Below, in pieces: positions 17,080 to 30,240 of a stretch of DNA of 64,000 nucleotides (the first letter of the stretch is position 1; the number at the start of each line of letters is the position of its first letter). The notes beneath the pieces were generated by a model, which saw nothing but the letters and a program-made list of their open reading frames with translations, had not been told where the DNA came from and made no database searches. The stretch lies in assembly GCF_003095395.1 (NCBI RefSeq), contig NZ_QEIJ01000008.1, positions 86,020-150,019 on the forward strand, given 5' to 3'. The translations under genes and the position numbers were made by a program. The stretch is from Microbacterium sp. Gd 4-13 (GTDB lineage: Bacteria; Actinomycetota; Actinomycetes; Actinomycetales; Microbacteriaceae).

Positions 17080-18012
17080 TCAGCCCTGGGCGAGCGATTC
17101 GATGTAGCGCAGCAGCACTCCCTCTCGAAGCGCCCAGGGCGACACCTCGAGCTCGTCGACGTCCATGGCCTTCATCGCCTGGTGCAGCACGACCGCGCCG
17201 GCGACGATCTGGAACGTGCGGTCGGGGGTGATCCCGGGAAGCTCTTGGCGCGCCTCGGCGGGGATGCGCGCGAGACGGGGGATCCAGTCCTTCAGCGCCG
17301 TGCGCGGCAGCACCATGCGTTCGATGCCCGACCAGCCCGGCACGGGGAATCCGGCGAGCTTCGCGAGCGAACGGATGGCCTTCGACGAGCCGACGACATG
17401 GTCGGGGCGGGGGAGTGCGGCGAACCTCTCGGCGACGGGGGCCAGGACGGATGCGGCGTGGTTGCGCAGCGCCTCGATCTCGCCGTCGCGAGGCGGGTCG
17501 TCGGGGAGGAACTGCACCGTCATCCGCCCGGCGCCCAGGGCGACGGACTCCGCGAGGTCGGGCAGCTCGTCGGCGCCGCCGGCGATCTCGAGCGAGCCTC
17601 CGCCGATGTCGAAGAGCAGGATCTGACCGGCCGACCACCCGAACCACCGACGCACGGCGAGGAAGGTGAAGCGCGCCTCGGTCTCGCCGCCGAGCACCTG
17701 CAGAGGCTGTCCCAGCGCGGCCTCGATGCGCGCGATCACCTCGGCGCCGTTGACGGCGTCGCGGACGGCGGAGGTCGCCGTGGCCAGCAGCTCGTCGACG
17801 CCCTCGGTCTCGGCGCGAAGACGTGCCCGGGTCACGGCTTCGACGAGGGCGCTCACGCCCTCTTCGGAGATCGCGCCGTCGGGAGTGAGGTATCGCATCA
17901 GGCGCAGGACCGTGCGGTCGCTCGTCCGAGCGGTCGGGCGCCCTCCGGCCCGGGCCGTCGCGACGAGCAGATGGACGGTGTTCGAACCGATGTCGAGAAC
18001 CCCGAGACGCAC
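17080..18012 (-). CDS. Ppx/GppA-family exopolyphosphatase
   Basis: A 310-residue member of the Ppx/GppA family of the actin-like ATPase superfamily, which hydrolyses polyphosphate or pppGpp. The two phosphate motifs are DIGSNTVHLL at residues 6-15 and DIGGGSLEIAGG at about 140. The length of about 310 residues is that of the short single-domain actinobacterial type, without the C-terminal HD domain. The GTG start at 18012 is placed six bases after TAAGGT on the minus strand, the leaderless arrangement. It diverges from coaA. Confidence 0.93.
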   Translation of the reverse strand: MRLGVLDIGSNTVHLLVATARAGGRPTARTSDRTVLRLMRYLTPDGAISEEGVSALVEAVTRARLRAETEGVDELLATATSAVRDAVNGAEVIARIEAALGQPLQVLGGETEARFTFLAVRRWFGWSAGQILLFDIGGGSLEIAGGADELPDLAESVALGAGRMTVQFLPDDPPRDGEIEALRNHAASVLAPVAERFAALPRPDHVVGSSKAIRSLAKLAGFPVPGWSGIERMVLPRTALKDWIPRLARIPAEARQELPGITPDRTFQIVAGAVVLHQAMKAMDVDELEVSPWALREGVLLRYIESLAQG

Positions 18013-18018
18013 CCTCCG

Positions 18019-18024
18019 ACCTTA
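18019..18024 (-). promoter_or_regulatory. -10 box of leaderless ppx promoter
   Basis: Read on the minus strand, TAAGGT is followed by six bases (CGGAGG) and the GTG start. The purine run touches the start codon, so it is too close to act as a ribosome site. No clear -35 is seen. Confidence 0.5.
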
Positions 18025-18074
18025 CCGGCGCCGCGTCGGCTCGCCGCGCAGCGCGTCGGCCGGCCGGCCGGAGG

Positions 18075-18080
18075 TAGGGT
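18075..18080 (+). promoter_or_regulatory. -10 box of leaderless coaA promoter
   Basis: TAGGGT, six bases (CGGAGG), then the GTG start of coaA at 18087. This mirrors the divergent ppx promoter almost base for base. Confidence 0.5.
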
Positions 18081-18086
18081 CGGAGG

Positions 18087-19040
18087 GTGTCCGCCGCCGA
18101 GACCGCTGCACCCGCGCCGTCGCTGAGCCCGTATCGCGACATCGCCCGCGCCGAGTGGGCACGGATGGCCGCCGGCATGCCGCAGCCGCTCACCGAGACC
18201 GAGGTCGTGCAGCTGCGCGGAATCGGAGACCGGCTCGACCTGCGCGAGGTGCGCGAGGTGTACCTGCCCCTCAGCCGACTGCTCAGCCTCTACGCCACCG
18301 CCACCCGACGGCTCGGCGCGGCGACGAGCGACTTCCTCGGCGAGCCCGATGCCACCACCCCCTTCGTCATCGGCGTCGCCGGCTCGGTCGCCGTCGGCAA
18401 GTCCACGATCGCGCGCCTGCTGCGCGAGCTCATGAGCCGATGGTCGGACACGCCGCGGGTGGAGCTCGTCACCACCGACGGCTTCCTCTACTCCAACGAT
18501 GAGCTCGAGCGCCGCGGCATCATGCACCGAAAGGGGTTCCCCGAGTCGTACGACCGCCGCTCCCTCGTCGACTTCGTCCGTCGCGTCAAGAGCGGCGATC
18601 CCGTGGTGCAGGCGCCGTTCTACTCGCACATGCGGTACGACATCATGCCCGACGCGCACGTGACGGTGAACCGACCCGATGTGGTCATCGTGGAGGGGCT
18701 GAACGTGCTGCAGCCGCCGCCCTCCCCGAACGAGGTGGCCGTGAGCGACCTGTTCGACTTCTCCATCTACGTCGACGCGCAGGCGGCCGACATCGAAGCC
18801 TGGTACGTCAGCCGGTTCCTCGCACTGCGTCAGGGAGCTTTCGCCGATCCCACGTCCTATTTCCGTGTCTTCGCCGAACTCAGCGATGACGAGGCCGTGC
18901 AGACGGCCCTGAAGTACTGGAACGAGATCAACCTCCCCAACCTGGAGGAGAACGTTCTGCCGACTCGTCATCGGGCGACCCTGGTGCTGCAGAAATCGGC
19001 CGACCACTCGGTCGAGCGCGTGCTTCTGCGCAAGGTCTGA
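18087..19040 (+). CDS. coaA: type I pantothenate kinase
   Basis: Enzyme of 317 residues that phosphorylates pantothenate, the first committed step to coenzyme A. The P-loop is [12 protein letters not shown] at about residue 95, followed by [18 protein letters not shown] and RKGFPESYD, which are typical of the bacterial CoaA family. [10 protein letters not shown] follows in the usual place. The GTG start follows the -10 box by six bases, so the message is probably leaderless. It is a single gene followed by a 279-base gap before the surface protein. Confidence 0.97.
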   Translation: MSAAETAAPAPSLSPYRDIARAEWARMAAGMPQPLTETEVVQLRGIGDRLDLREVREVYLPLSRLLSLYATATRRLGAATSDFLGEPDATTPFVIGVAGSVAVGKSTIARLLRELMSRWSDTPRVELVTTDGFLYSNDELERRGIMHRKGFPESYDRRSLVDFVRRVKSGDPVVQAPFYSHMRYDIMPDAHVTVNRPDVVIVEGLNVLQPPPSPNEVAVSDLFDFSIYVDAQAADIEAWYVSRFLALRQGAFADPTSYFRVFAELSDDEAVQTALKYWNEINLPNLEENVLPTRHRATLVLQKSADHSVERVLLRKV

Positions 19041-19319
19041 CGGCGCAGCATCCGCTCGACAGACAGCGGCGCGCGCGAGGCTGCAACGCCCGTCGAGAGC
19101 CCGCGCGCCCGCGGGATTTCGCCGCGACCCAGTAGTCACTACGGGGATGACGGATGCGGCGCGCCTCAGTAGTACCGGGACTCGGGATTACCTACGGGCC
19201 TGCCCCGGCTGCTGTTCAGGTCGCTCACAGCTTCACCTACGTTCGGGGCTAACGCCGCGCGCTCGCCCACACAGATGCGCGGAGACCGTCGATGACGACC
19301 GGAGCCGGGAGCAGCACAC
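19041..19319. promoter_or_regulatory. upstream region of the large surface protein
   Basis: No gene is seen. Two copies of CAGTAGT occur at 19130-19136 and 19167-19173; the first is part of the palindrome GTAGTCACTAC (19132-19142), and each is followed by a G-rich run (ACGGGG, ACCGGG). Spacing of 37 bases suggests an activator or repressor site for the surface-protein operon. GGGAG before ATG 19320 is the ribosome site. Confidence 0.4.
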
Positions 19320-24152
<4,833 letters not shown>

Positions 24153-24156
24153 GGGG

Positions 24157-25065
24157 GTGGGTAGGCCTCGGGCGGGCTTGCCCACCGTCGCAACCAACGC
24201 CGCCGGCGACGGAACCACTCCGTCGCCGGCGGCGGCCCCTCCCCGCGGAGGGCCGGTCGTGGCGGTCGCGACGGCACTGACGCTGGCGATCGTCGCCGGA
24301 TACGTGTTCGTCAGCGCCTCGTTCACCCTGCCGCCGACAGCGGCCCAGGCTGCCGTGCGCCAGACCTTCGCGCCGTACTTCTCGCAGCAATGGAACGTGT
24401 TCGCCCCGAACATCATGCGGTCGAATCGCGAGCTCCAGGTGCAGGTGCAGTGGCGGGAGGACGGGGAGCTCGTTCACAGCGAGTGGATCGACGTGACCGA
24501 GACCGAGTTCGCGGCGGCCCGCGGCATCCCTCTTCCTTCTCGTATCTCGAAGAGCTCGTTCAACGCGGCGCAGGCCTACATGTCGCGCTACAACGCACTG
24601 TCGAGCCCGCAGAAGACGAGGGTGCGCGATACCTTCATCGAAGCGGTCGGGGGCGGAGAGTTCGCACCGATCCAGGACTCCCGGCTGCTCGACGAGATCG
24701 ACGCAGCCGGATCCGCCGGCGGCGACGAGGAGTTCGAGCCGGTCACCGATGCCGACGTCGTCGACGAGAGCGCCGCGGCCGAGGCGAGCGGAAACCGTTC
24801 GGCCGTGGTGCGGTTTCTCCGTTACGACTACATGCTGGTGCGCTTCGCGTCCGCGTTCGGCTCCGCGTACTTCGACCAGGACGTGGAACGCGTCCGTTGG
24901 AGGGTCGAGACACAGCGCACCAACGACTTCCTGCACCGGTTCGACGACGAACCGCAGTCGGACGCCTCGGTCGTCACCTTCGGATGGCGTCAGCCCGGGC
25001 GTGACGTCGACCCCGAGGTGCTCGCCATCTTCGACGACGTCGTGGAGAGGTACACCGGACGATGA
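24157..25065 (+). CDS. DUF5819 family membrane-anchored protein
   Basis: A 302-residue protein. After about 35 disordered residues comes one membrane helix (VVAVATALTLAIVAGYVFV); the rest is extracellular. The segment YFSQQWNVFAPNI is the signature of DUF5819, a family nearly always next to an HTTM gene. The start is GTG 24157, four bases after the surface-protein stop, and the end overlaps the HTTM gene by ATGA. No enzymatic motif is known. The tight spacing makes a joint role with the HTTM protein, and possibly with the surface protein, likely. Confidence 0.85.
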   Translation: MGRPRAGLPTVATNAAGDGTTPSPAAAPPRGGPVVAVATALTLAIVAGYVFVSASFTLPPTAAQAAVRQTFAPYFSQQWNVFAPNIMRSNRELQVQVQWREDGELVHSEWIDVTETEFAAARGIPLPSRISKSSFNAAQAYMSRYNALSSPQKTRVRDTFIEAVGGGEFAPIQDSRLLDEIDAAGSAGGDEEFEPVTDADVVDESAAAEASGNRSAVVRFLRYDYMLVRFASAFGSAYFDQDVERVRWRVETQRTNDFLHRFDDEPQSDASVVTFGWRQPGRDVDPEVLAIFDDVVERYTGR

Positions 25066-26216
25066 CCGTCACACGCACGCCGCAACAGTCTCCTCCGACA
25101 CGTCTGAGTCGCATCGCGAGACCTGCGCTGCTGTGGACCGGTCTCTCGCGATGGCTCACCGAACGCAAGCACTCCACGATCAGCTTCTCGCTGATGCGGA
25201 TTCTGCTCTCGGCGGCCATGCTGGCGGTGCTCGTGCCCAGCATCCCCGACCGGCACTACCTGTGGGGCCCGGGGTCGTGGTGGGTCGAGCCCGAGGCAAG
25301 TCGCCGCGGGTGGTGGGAGCCGCTGCGTCTGCTCTTCTCCAAGGACAGCATCCTTCTGTTCGACATTGTCTACGGGGCGCTGCTGGTGCTGGTGCTGGTG
25401 TTCCTCGTCGGCTGGAAGACGCGCTGGGTCACCCCGGTGCTGCTTCTGCTCTGGGTCGGGTTGTCCACGAACAGCACGCTGCTCACGAACGGCGGCGACA
25501 CGCTCATGCGGATCGTGCTGCTGTTCGCGGTCTTCGCCGACCTCAGCTCGCACTTCTCGGTGGACGCGTGGCTGCGGCGTCGTCGAGGAGGTGCGGCGGC
25601 GCCCCGCCCGCGGTGGCTCCGAGCCGTGCCGGTGTGGGCGTCGAACTGGGCGCACAACACCGTGCTGATCCTCTGCGTCTACCAGATCCTTCTGGTGTAT
25701 CTCGTCTCGTCCGTGCTGAAACTGGCCGGTGAGGAGTGGCTGCAGGGGACGGCGATCTACTACGCGCTCAGCATCGACCAGTTCCGTGTGCTGCCGGGGC
25801 TCAGCGACCTGGCGTGGCAGTTCACCCCCGGCGTGATGCTGGCCACCTGGACGGCGCTGTGGGTGCAGCTCCTCTTCCCCGTGTTGATTCTCTGGCGCCC
25901 GACGCGCTACGTCGCCCTCGTGCTCATCACCGGCATGCACCTCGGCATCGCCGTCCTCTTGGGCCTCTGGCCCTTCTCGCTGACGATGATCGCGCTGGAT
26001 CTCCTGCTCGTGCGCGATCGTTCATGGACGCGCGCGTGGGGTGGGGCGCGGCGAGTCGGTCGAGCCATGAGGCGCGTGGTCGACGACGCATGGGCGGACG
26101 ACGGCGGATCCGGGCGGGGGAGCGGGCGCTCCGCGCGGGGGCGCACCCGCGTGGCTCGAGGGCCACGGCGTCCCACGCACGAGCCCCAGCCGATACCCGA
26201 CGGTCGCGCCCTCTGA
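25062..26216 (+). CDS. HTTM domain (vitamin K-dependent gamma-carboxylase-like) membrane protein
   Basis: A 384-residue multipass membrane protein. It contains the HTTM landmarks: SLMRILLSAAMLAVL, the WGPGSWW motif, LLFAVFADLSSHFSVDAWL and ILILCVYQILLVYL-like helices, and HLGIAVLLGLWPFSLTMIALDLL at the end. The family is related to vitamin K-dependent gamma-carboxylase, but bacterial members have no proven activity. It overlaps DUF5819 by ATGA. The C-terminal 60 residues are Arg/Pro-rich and cytoplasmic. A palindrome-rich region follows. Confidence 0.88.
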   Translation: MTVTRTPQQSPPTRLSRIARPALLWTGLSRWLTERKHSTISFSLMRILLSAAMLAVLVPSIPDRHYLWGPGSWWVEPEASRRGWWEPLRLLFSKDSILLFDIVYGALLVLVLVFLVGWKTRWVTPVLLLLWVGLSTNSTLLTNGGDTLMRIVLLFAVFADLSSHFSVDAWLRRRRGGAAAPRPRWLRAVPVWASNWAHNTVLILCVYQILLVYLVSSVLKLAGEEWLQGTAIYYALSIDQFRVLPGLSDLAWQFTPGVMLATWTALWVQLLFPVLILWRPTRYVALVLITGMHLGIAVLLGLWPFSLTMIALDLLLVRDRSWTRAWGGARRVGRAMRRVVDDAWADDGGSGRGSGRSARGRTRVARGPRRPTHEPQPIPDGRAL

Positions 26217-26233
26217 CCTGTCGCGGGCCGGTT

Positions 26234-26295
26234 CGGGGCGCGTTCCTCGCCTCGGGGCGAGGAATTCCGCGCCCCAACCGGAAGAACGCGCCCCG
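26234..26295. terminator. compound palindrome after the HTTM gene
   Basis: An outer 12-bp perfect inverted repeat (CGGGGCGCGTTC at 26234-26245 and its complement at 26284-26295) encloses a 7-bp hairpin (CCTCGCC at 26245-26251, loop TCGG, GGCGAGG at 26256-26262). It ends 75 bases before glmS and probably terminates the surface-protein operon. Confidence 0.6.
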
Positions 26296-26356
26296 ATCCC
26301 GCACCGCGCTCGCCGCGCGGGCGCGCGTTCGAAGCCGACGGACAGGTCGCCGCGCC

Positions 26357-26362
26357 TAGGAT
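26357..26362 (+). promoter_or_regulatory. -10 box of probable leaderless glmS promoter
   Basis: TAGGAT lies eight bases before the ATG of glmS and no ribosome binding sequence precedes that ATG, so transcription probably starts at or within two bases of the start codon. Confidence 0.45.
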
Positions 26363-26370
26363 GAATCCCT

Positions 26371-28221
26371 ATGTGCGGAATCATCGGATACGTCGGCCCC
26401 CGGCAGAGTCAGAGCATCCTTCTCGCGGGCCTCGCCCGACTGGAATACCGCGGATACGACTCGGCGGGTGTCGCCGTGATCGACGCCGATGGCGGCCTCG
26501 GCATGCGCAAGCGCGCGGGCAAGCTCGCCGTGCTCCGCGACGACCTCGTCGAGCACCCGCTGAGCGACGGCACCACCGGTATCGGGCACACCCGATGGGC
26601 GACGCACGGTGGACCGACCGACTCCAACGCGCACCCGCACCTGGCCGACGACGACAAGCTCGCCGTCATCCACAACGGCATCATCGAGAACTTCTCCGAG
26701 CTGAAGGCCGAGCTGGTCAGCGACGGCTACACCTTCCTCAGCCAGACCGACACCGAGGTCGCAGCCGTGCTCATCGGTCGGGAGTACCGCAAGACGGGCG
26801 ACCTCGTCGCCGCCTTCCGTGCCGTCGTCTCCCGACTGGAGGGCGCGTACACGCTCCTCGCGATGCACCAGGACCACCCGGGACTCGTCGTCGGCGCGCG
26901 CCGCAACTCGCCGCTGGTGATCGGTCTGGGCGACGGCGAGAACTTCCTCGGCTCCGACGTCGCCGCTTTCGTCGAACACACCCGTCACGCCCTGGCCATC
27001 GGTCAGGACGAGATCGTCGCGATCACTCCGTCGGGCGTCGAGGTCACCGACTTCGACGGCGCCCCCGTCGAGGTCGAGCCGTTCGAGGTGACCTGGGACG
27101 CCTCGGCGGCCGAAAAGGGTGGATGGTCGTCGTTCATGGCCAAGGAGGTGTCGGAAGAGCCCGACGCCGTCTCCAACACGCTGCGCGGTCGCCTCCACGA
27201 CGGTGCGGTGGTCATCCCCGAACTCGAGGGACTCGACGACCTGTTCCGCGACGTCTCGCGCGTCATCGTCATCGCCTGCGGCACGGCGGCGTATGCCGGC
27301 CAGGTCGGCAAGTACGCGCTCGAGCAGTGGACCCGCGTGCCGGTCGACGTCGAGCTCGCCCACGAGTTCCGCTACCGCGACCCGGTGCTCGGACCCGACA
27401 CCCTCGTCGTCTCGATCAGCCAGTCGGGCGAGACCATGGACACCCTCATGGCGGTCAAGTACGCCCGCGAGCGCGGCGCGAAGACCCTGTCGATCTGCAA
27501 CACGCAGGGCGCCACCATCCCGCGCGAGTCCGACGCGGTCGTCTACACCCACGCCGGTCCCGAGGTCGCCGTGGCCTCGACCAAGGCCTTCGTCGCGCAG
27601 ATCACCGCGCTCTACCTCTTCGGCCTGCACGTCGCGCGACTGCGCGGGTCGCTCTCGGCCGCCGAGATCGCCGACCACGTGGTCGAGCTCGAGTCGGTGC
27701 CCGGCAAGATCGCGCAGATCCTCGAGCGCGAGCAGCCCCGCATCGAGCAGTTCGCGCACTGGATGGCCGACACGCGCTCGGTGCTCTTCCTCGGTCGTCA
27801 CGTCGGGTTCCCCATCGCGATGGAGGGCGCGCTCAAGCTGAAGGAGCTCGCCTATATCCACGCGGAGGGGTTCGCCGCCGGTGAGCTGAAGCACGGCCCG
27901 ATCGCCCTCATCGAAGCCGGTCAGCCCGTGTTCGTGATCGTCCCGTCGCCGCGCGGCTCGGGCGAGCTGCACCGCAAGGTGATCTCGAGCATCGAGGAGA
28001 TCAGCGCCCGCGGCGCCCGGGTCATCGCGATCGCCGAGGAGGGCGACGCTGCGGTGCTCCCGCAGGCCGACGAGGTTCTGCGCATCCCGCTCGCAGGTCC
28101 CCTGTTCGAGCCGCTGCTCGCCGTCGTGCCGCTGCACATCTTCGCGATGGGGCTGGCGACGGCGAAGGGTCTCGACGTCGACCAGCCGCGCAACCTCGCG
28201 AAGTCCGTCACGGTCGAATAG
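26371..28221 (+). CDS. glmS: glutamine-fructose-6-phosphate aminotransferase (isomerizing)
   Basis: Enzyme of 616 residues making glucosamine-6-phosphate from fructose-6-phosphate and glutamine, the entry step to amino sugars for the wall. Cys2 after the initiator is the N-terminal nucleophile (MCGIIGYVG). The glutaminase domain covers about 1-230 (GIGHTRWATHG, HNGIIEN). Two SIS sugar-isomerase domains follow, with ISQSGETMDTL and the C-terminus NLAKSVTVE, whose penultimate residues close the channel. GlmM is also in the window. No glmS ribozyme-like leader is visible. Confidence 0.98.
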   Translation: MCGIIGYVGPRQSQSILLAGLARLEYRGYDSAGVAVIDADGGLGMRKRAGKLAVLRDDLVEHPLSDGTTGIGHTRWATHGGPTDSNAHPHLADDDKLAVIHNGIIENFSELKAELVSDGYTFLSQTDTEVAAVLIGREYRKTGDLVAAFRAVVSRLEGAYTLLAMHQDHPGLVVGARRNSPLVIGLGDGENFLGSDVAAFVEHTRHALAIGQDEIVAITPSGVEVTDFDGAPVEVEPFEVTWDASAAEKGGWSSFMAKEVSEEPDAVSNTLRGRLHDGAVVIPELEGLDDLFRDVSRVIVIACGTAAYAGQVGKYALEQWTRVPVDVELAHEFRYRDPVLGPDTLVVSISQSGETMDTLMAVKYARERGAKTLSICNTQGATIPRESDAVVYTHAGPEVAVASTKAFVAQITALYLFGLHVARLRGSLSAAEIADHVVELESVPGKIAQILEREQPRIEQFAHWMADTRSVLFLGRHVGFPIAMEGALKLKELAYIHAEGFAAGELKHGPIALIEAGQPVFVIVPSPRGSGELHRKVISSIEEISARGARVIAIAEEGDAAVLPQADEVLRIPLAGPLFEPLLAVVPLHIFAMGLATAKGLDVDQPRNLAKSVTVE

Positions 28222-28253
28222 GCACCGCCCGCAGGGCGCAGAAGGAGCACTCG

Positions 28254-28619
28254 GTGATCGTCGGCATCGGCGTCGACCTGGTCGACATCGCGCGGTTCGA
28301 GAGGTCTATCGCGCGCACCCCTCGGCTGCTCACGCGGTTGTTTTCTCCGGACGAGCGGATGCTGAAGCCCCGGTCGCTCGCCGCTCGCTATGCTGCGAAG
28401 GAGGCCCTGATCAAGGCTCTGGGCGGCTCCGACGGCGTGCACTGGAGTGAGATCGAGATCGCTTCCGAAGCATCCGGGAGGCCTCTCTTCCGTCTCTCAG
28501 GGTCGACGGCGGCCGTCCTCACGGAGCGCGGCATCACCGCCGTGCACCTGTCGATGAGCCACGACGCGGGAATCGCGACGGCTTACGTGGTGGCCGAAGC
28601 AGAGAAGGGTGCGGCATGA
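28254..28619 (+). CDS. acpS: holo-[acyl-carrier-protein] synthase
   Basis: A 121-residue phosphopantetheinyl transferase. GVDLVDIARFE carries the magnesium-binding Asp, and RYAAKEALIKAL supplies Glu and Lys of the active site. The length fits the family. It moves the 4'-phosphopantetheine group from coenzyme A to acyl carrier protein. The start is GTG 28254, preceded by GAAGGAG. It overlaps alr by ATGA and starts 32 bases after glmS, opening a run that continues through tsaE. Confidence 0.96.
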   Translation: MIVGIGVDLVDIARFERSIARTPRLLTRLFSPDERMLKPRSLAARYAAKEALIKALGGSDGVHWSEIEIASEASGRPLFRLSGSTAAVLTERGITAVHLSMSHDAGIATAYVVAEAEKGAA

Positions 28620-29740
28620 ACCGACTCCCCACCGGGCGCCTGCGCGAGGCGCGCATCGACGTCGAGGCGATCGCCGACAACGTGCGACACCTCCGTCGGC
28701 TGACCGATTCCGAGGTCATCGCCGTCGTCAAGGCCGACGGGTACGGGCACGGCGCGTTCCGCTCTGCGGTCGCCGCTCTCCAGGGCGGGGCCACCCGCAT
28801 CGGTGTCGCCGATGTCACGGAGGCGCTGGCCCTGCGCCGCGCGGGGATCCGCGCACCCATCCTCGCCTGGCTGCACGCGCCCGGCGAGACGTTCGACGAC
28901 GCGATCGCCGCCGACATCGAGCTCGGCATCTCCGGGCTCGATCAGCTGCTGCAGGTCGCGGCCGCCGCATCCACGTCGCGCCCCGTCTCGGTGCACCTCA
29001 AGATCGAGACCGGCCTGTCGCGCAACGGGATCGCCCCCGCCGACTACCGCGTCGTCTTCGCTGAGGCCGCGCGCCTCGAGCGCATCGGCAAGCTGACCGT
29101 CGTCGGCCTCTTTTCGCACCTGTCGAACACGTCTCCCGAAGACGATCGGGCCGCGCTCGCCGCGTTCCAGGAGGGCGTCGTGCTCGCGGCGGCGGCGGGA
29201 CTGCACCCGCCGCTGCGCCACATCGCCGCGACCCACGCCGCCATCGCCCTCCCGGAGTCGCGGATGGGGTGCGTCCGCATCGGCATCGGCATCTACGGAC
29301 TCTCGCCGTTCGACGACCGCTCGTCGGCCGATCTCGGTCTCCGTCCGGCGATGACGCTGCGCTCGGTGGTCGCCGCGGTGCGCCGGGTGCCCGCGGGCAC
29401 GGGCGTGTCGTACGGGTACGACTACCGCACGCAGACCGACACCACCCTGGCCCTCGTGCCGCTGGGGTACGCCGACGGTGTTCCGCGCCAGGCCTCCGGA
29501 TCGGGGCCCGTCCGCATCGGCGGCAACGAGTACCGCGTCGCCGGCCGCATCGCGATGGACCAGTTCGTCGTCGACGTCGGCGACGCTCCGGTCGCGGTCG
29601 GCGACGAGGTCGTGCTGTTCGGCGACCCGACCCTCGGTCACCCCGCCGCCTCGGACTGGGCGGATGCTGCGGGGACGATCGACTACGAGATCGTCACCCG
29701 CATCGGACCGCGCGTGCCTCGCGTGCAGGTGTCGTCGTGA
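28616..29740 (+). CDS. alr: alanine racemase
   Basis: PLP-dependent enzyme of 374 residues that makes D-alanine for peptidoglycan. The PLP lysine is in VVKADGYGHG (about residue 40) and the second catalytic base, Tyr, is in GVSYGYDYRT (about residue 265). The barrel domain is followed by a C-terminal beta domain with AGRIAMDQFVVDVG. It overlaps acpS by ATGA and tsaE by GTGA, so it sits inside a coupled operon. D-Ala made here is later removed by enzymes such as the carboxypeptidase at 5.8-7.2 kb. Confidence 0.98.
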   Translation: MNRLPTGRLREARIDVEAIADNVRHLRRLTDSEVIAVVKADGYGHGAFRSAVAALQGGATRIGVADVTEALALRRAGIRAPILAWLHAPGETFDDAIAADIELGISGLDQLLQVAAAASTSRPVSVHLKIETGLSRNGIAPADYRVVFAEAARLERIGKLTVVGLFSHLSNTSPEDDRAALAAFQEGVVLAAAAGLHPPLRHIAATHAAIALPESRMGCVRIGIGIYGLSPFDDRSSADLGLRPAMTLRSVVAAVRRVPAGTGVSYGYDYRTQTDTTLALVPLGYADGVPRQASGSGPVRIGGNEYRVAGRIAMDQFVVDVGDAPVAVGDEVVLFGDPTLGHPAASDWADAAGTIDYEIVTRIGPRVPRVQVSS

Positions 29741-30240
29741 CGGTTCCCGCCGAGTTGCTCGGCACGCGCGAGGTCACGACCGCAGCCGAGATGGAGCTGC
29801 TCGGTCGCGCGATCGGTGCCGCCCTCGAGCCGGGCGACGTCGTCGTGCTGAACGGCCCGCTGGGGGCGGGCAAGACCACGCTGACCCGCGGGATCGGTGC
29901 CGGACTCGGGATCCGCGGTCCGGTGCAGAGCCCCACCTTCGTTCTCGCGCGGACGCACCCGTCGCTGGTCGACGGTCCGCCGCTCGTGCACGTCGACGCC
30001 TATCGGCTCGGGTCGGCGGTGGAACTCGACGACCTCGACATCGATGTCGACCGTTCCGTCGTCGTCGTCGAGTGGGGCGGCGGCATGGCCGAGCACCTCG
30101 CCGACGCGTGGTGGGAGATCGATCTGGTCCGGCAGACCGGCGGACGCGGCATCGATACGGCCTGCGGTGACCTCTCCCGCGCGAGCGCCGACCTCGACGC
30201 CGACGCCCCGCGTACGGTCACGATCTCGCGGCGACCCTGA
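29737..30240 (+). CDS. tsaE: tRNA threonylcarbamoyladenosine biosynthesis ATPase TsaE
   Basis: A 167-residue P-loop ATPase. GPLGAGKTTLTRGIGAGLG is the Walker A region and SPTFVLARTH follows as in all TsaE proteins; VVVVEWGGGMAEHL is the Walker B-like end. It helps TsaB and TsaD transfer the threonylcarbamoyl group to A37 of tRNAs that read ANN codons. The start is GTG 29737, overlapping the alr stop (GTGA). The last 23 bases overlap the 3' end of the hydrolase gene on the other strand. The rest of the pathway, tsaB and tsaD, resumes 1 kb later. Confidence 0.96.
   Translation: MTVPAELLGTREVTTAAEMELLGRAIGAALEPGDVVVLNGPLGAGKTTLTRGIGAGLGIRGPVQSPTFVLARTHPSLVDGPPLVHVDAYRLGSAVELDDLDIDVDRSVVVVEWGGGMAEHLADAWWEIDLVRQTGGRGIDTACGDLSRASADLDADAPRTVTISRRP

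Noticed and set aside
26217..26370. glmS ribozyme or riboswitch upstream of glmS
   Set aside because: The -10 box is eight bases from the ATG, leaving no room for a leader; the palindromes before it belong to the preceding operon.
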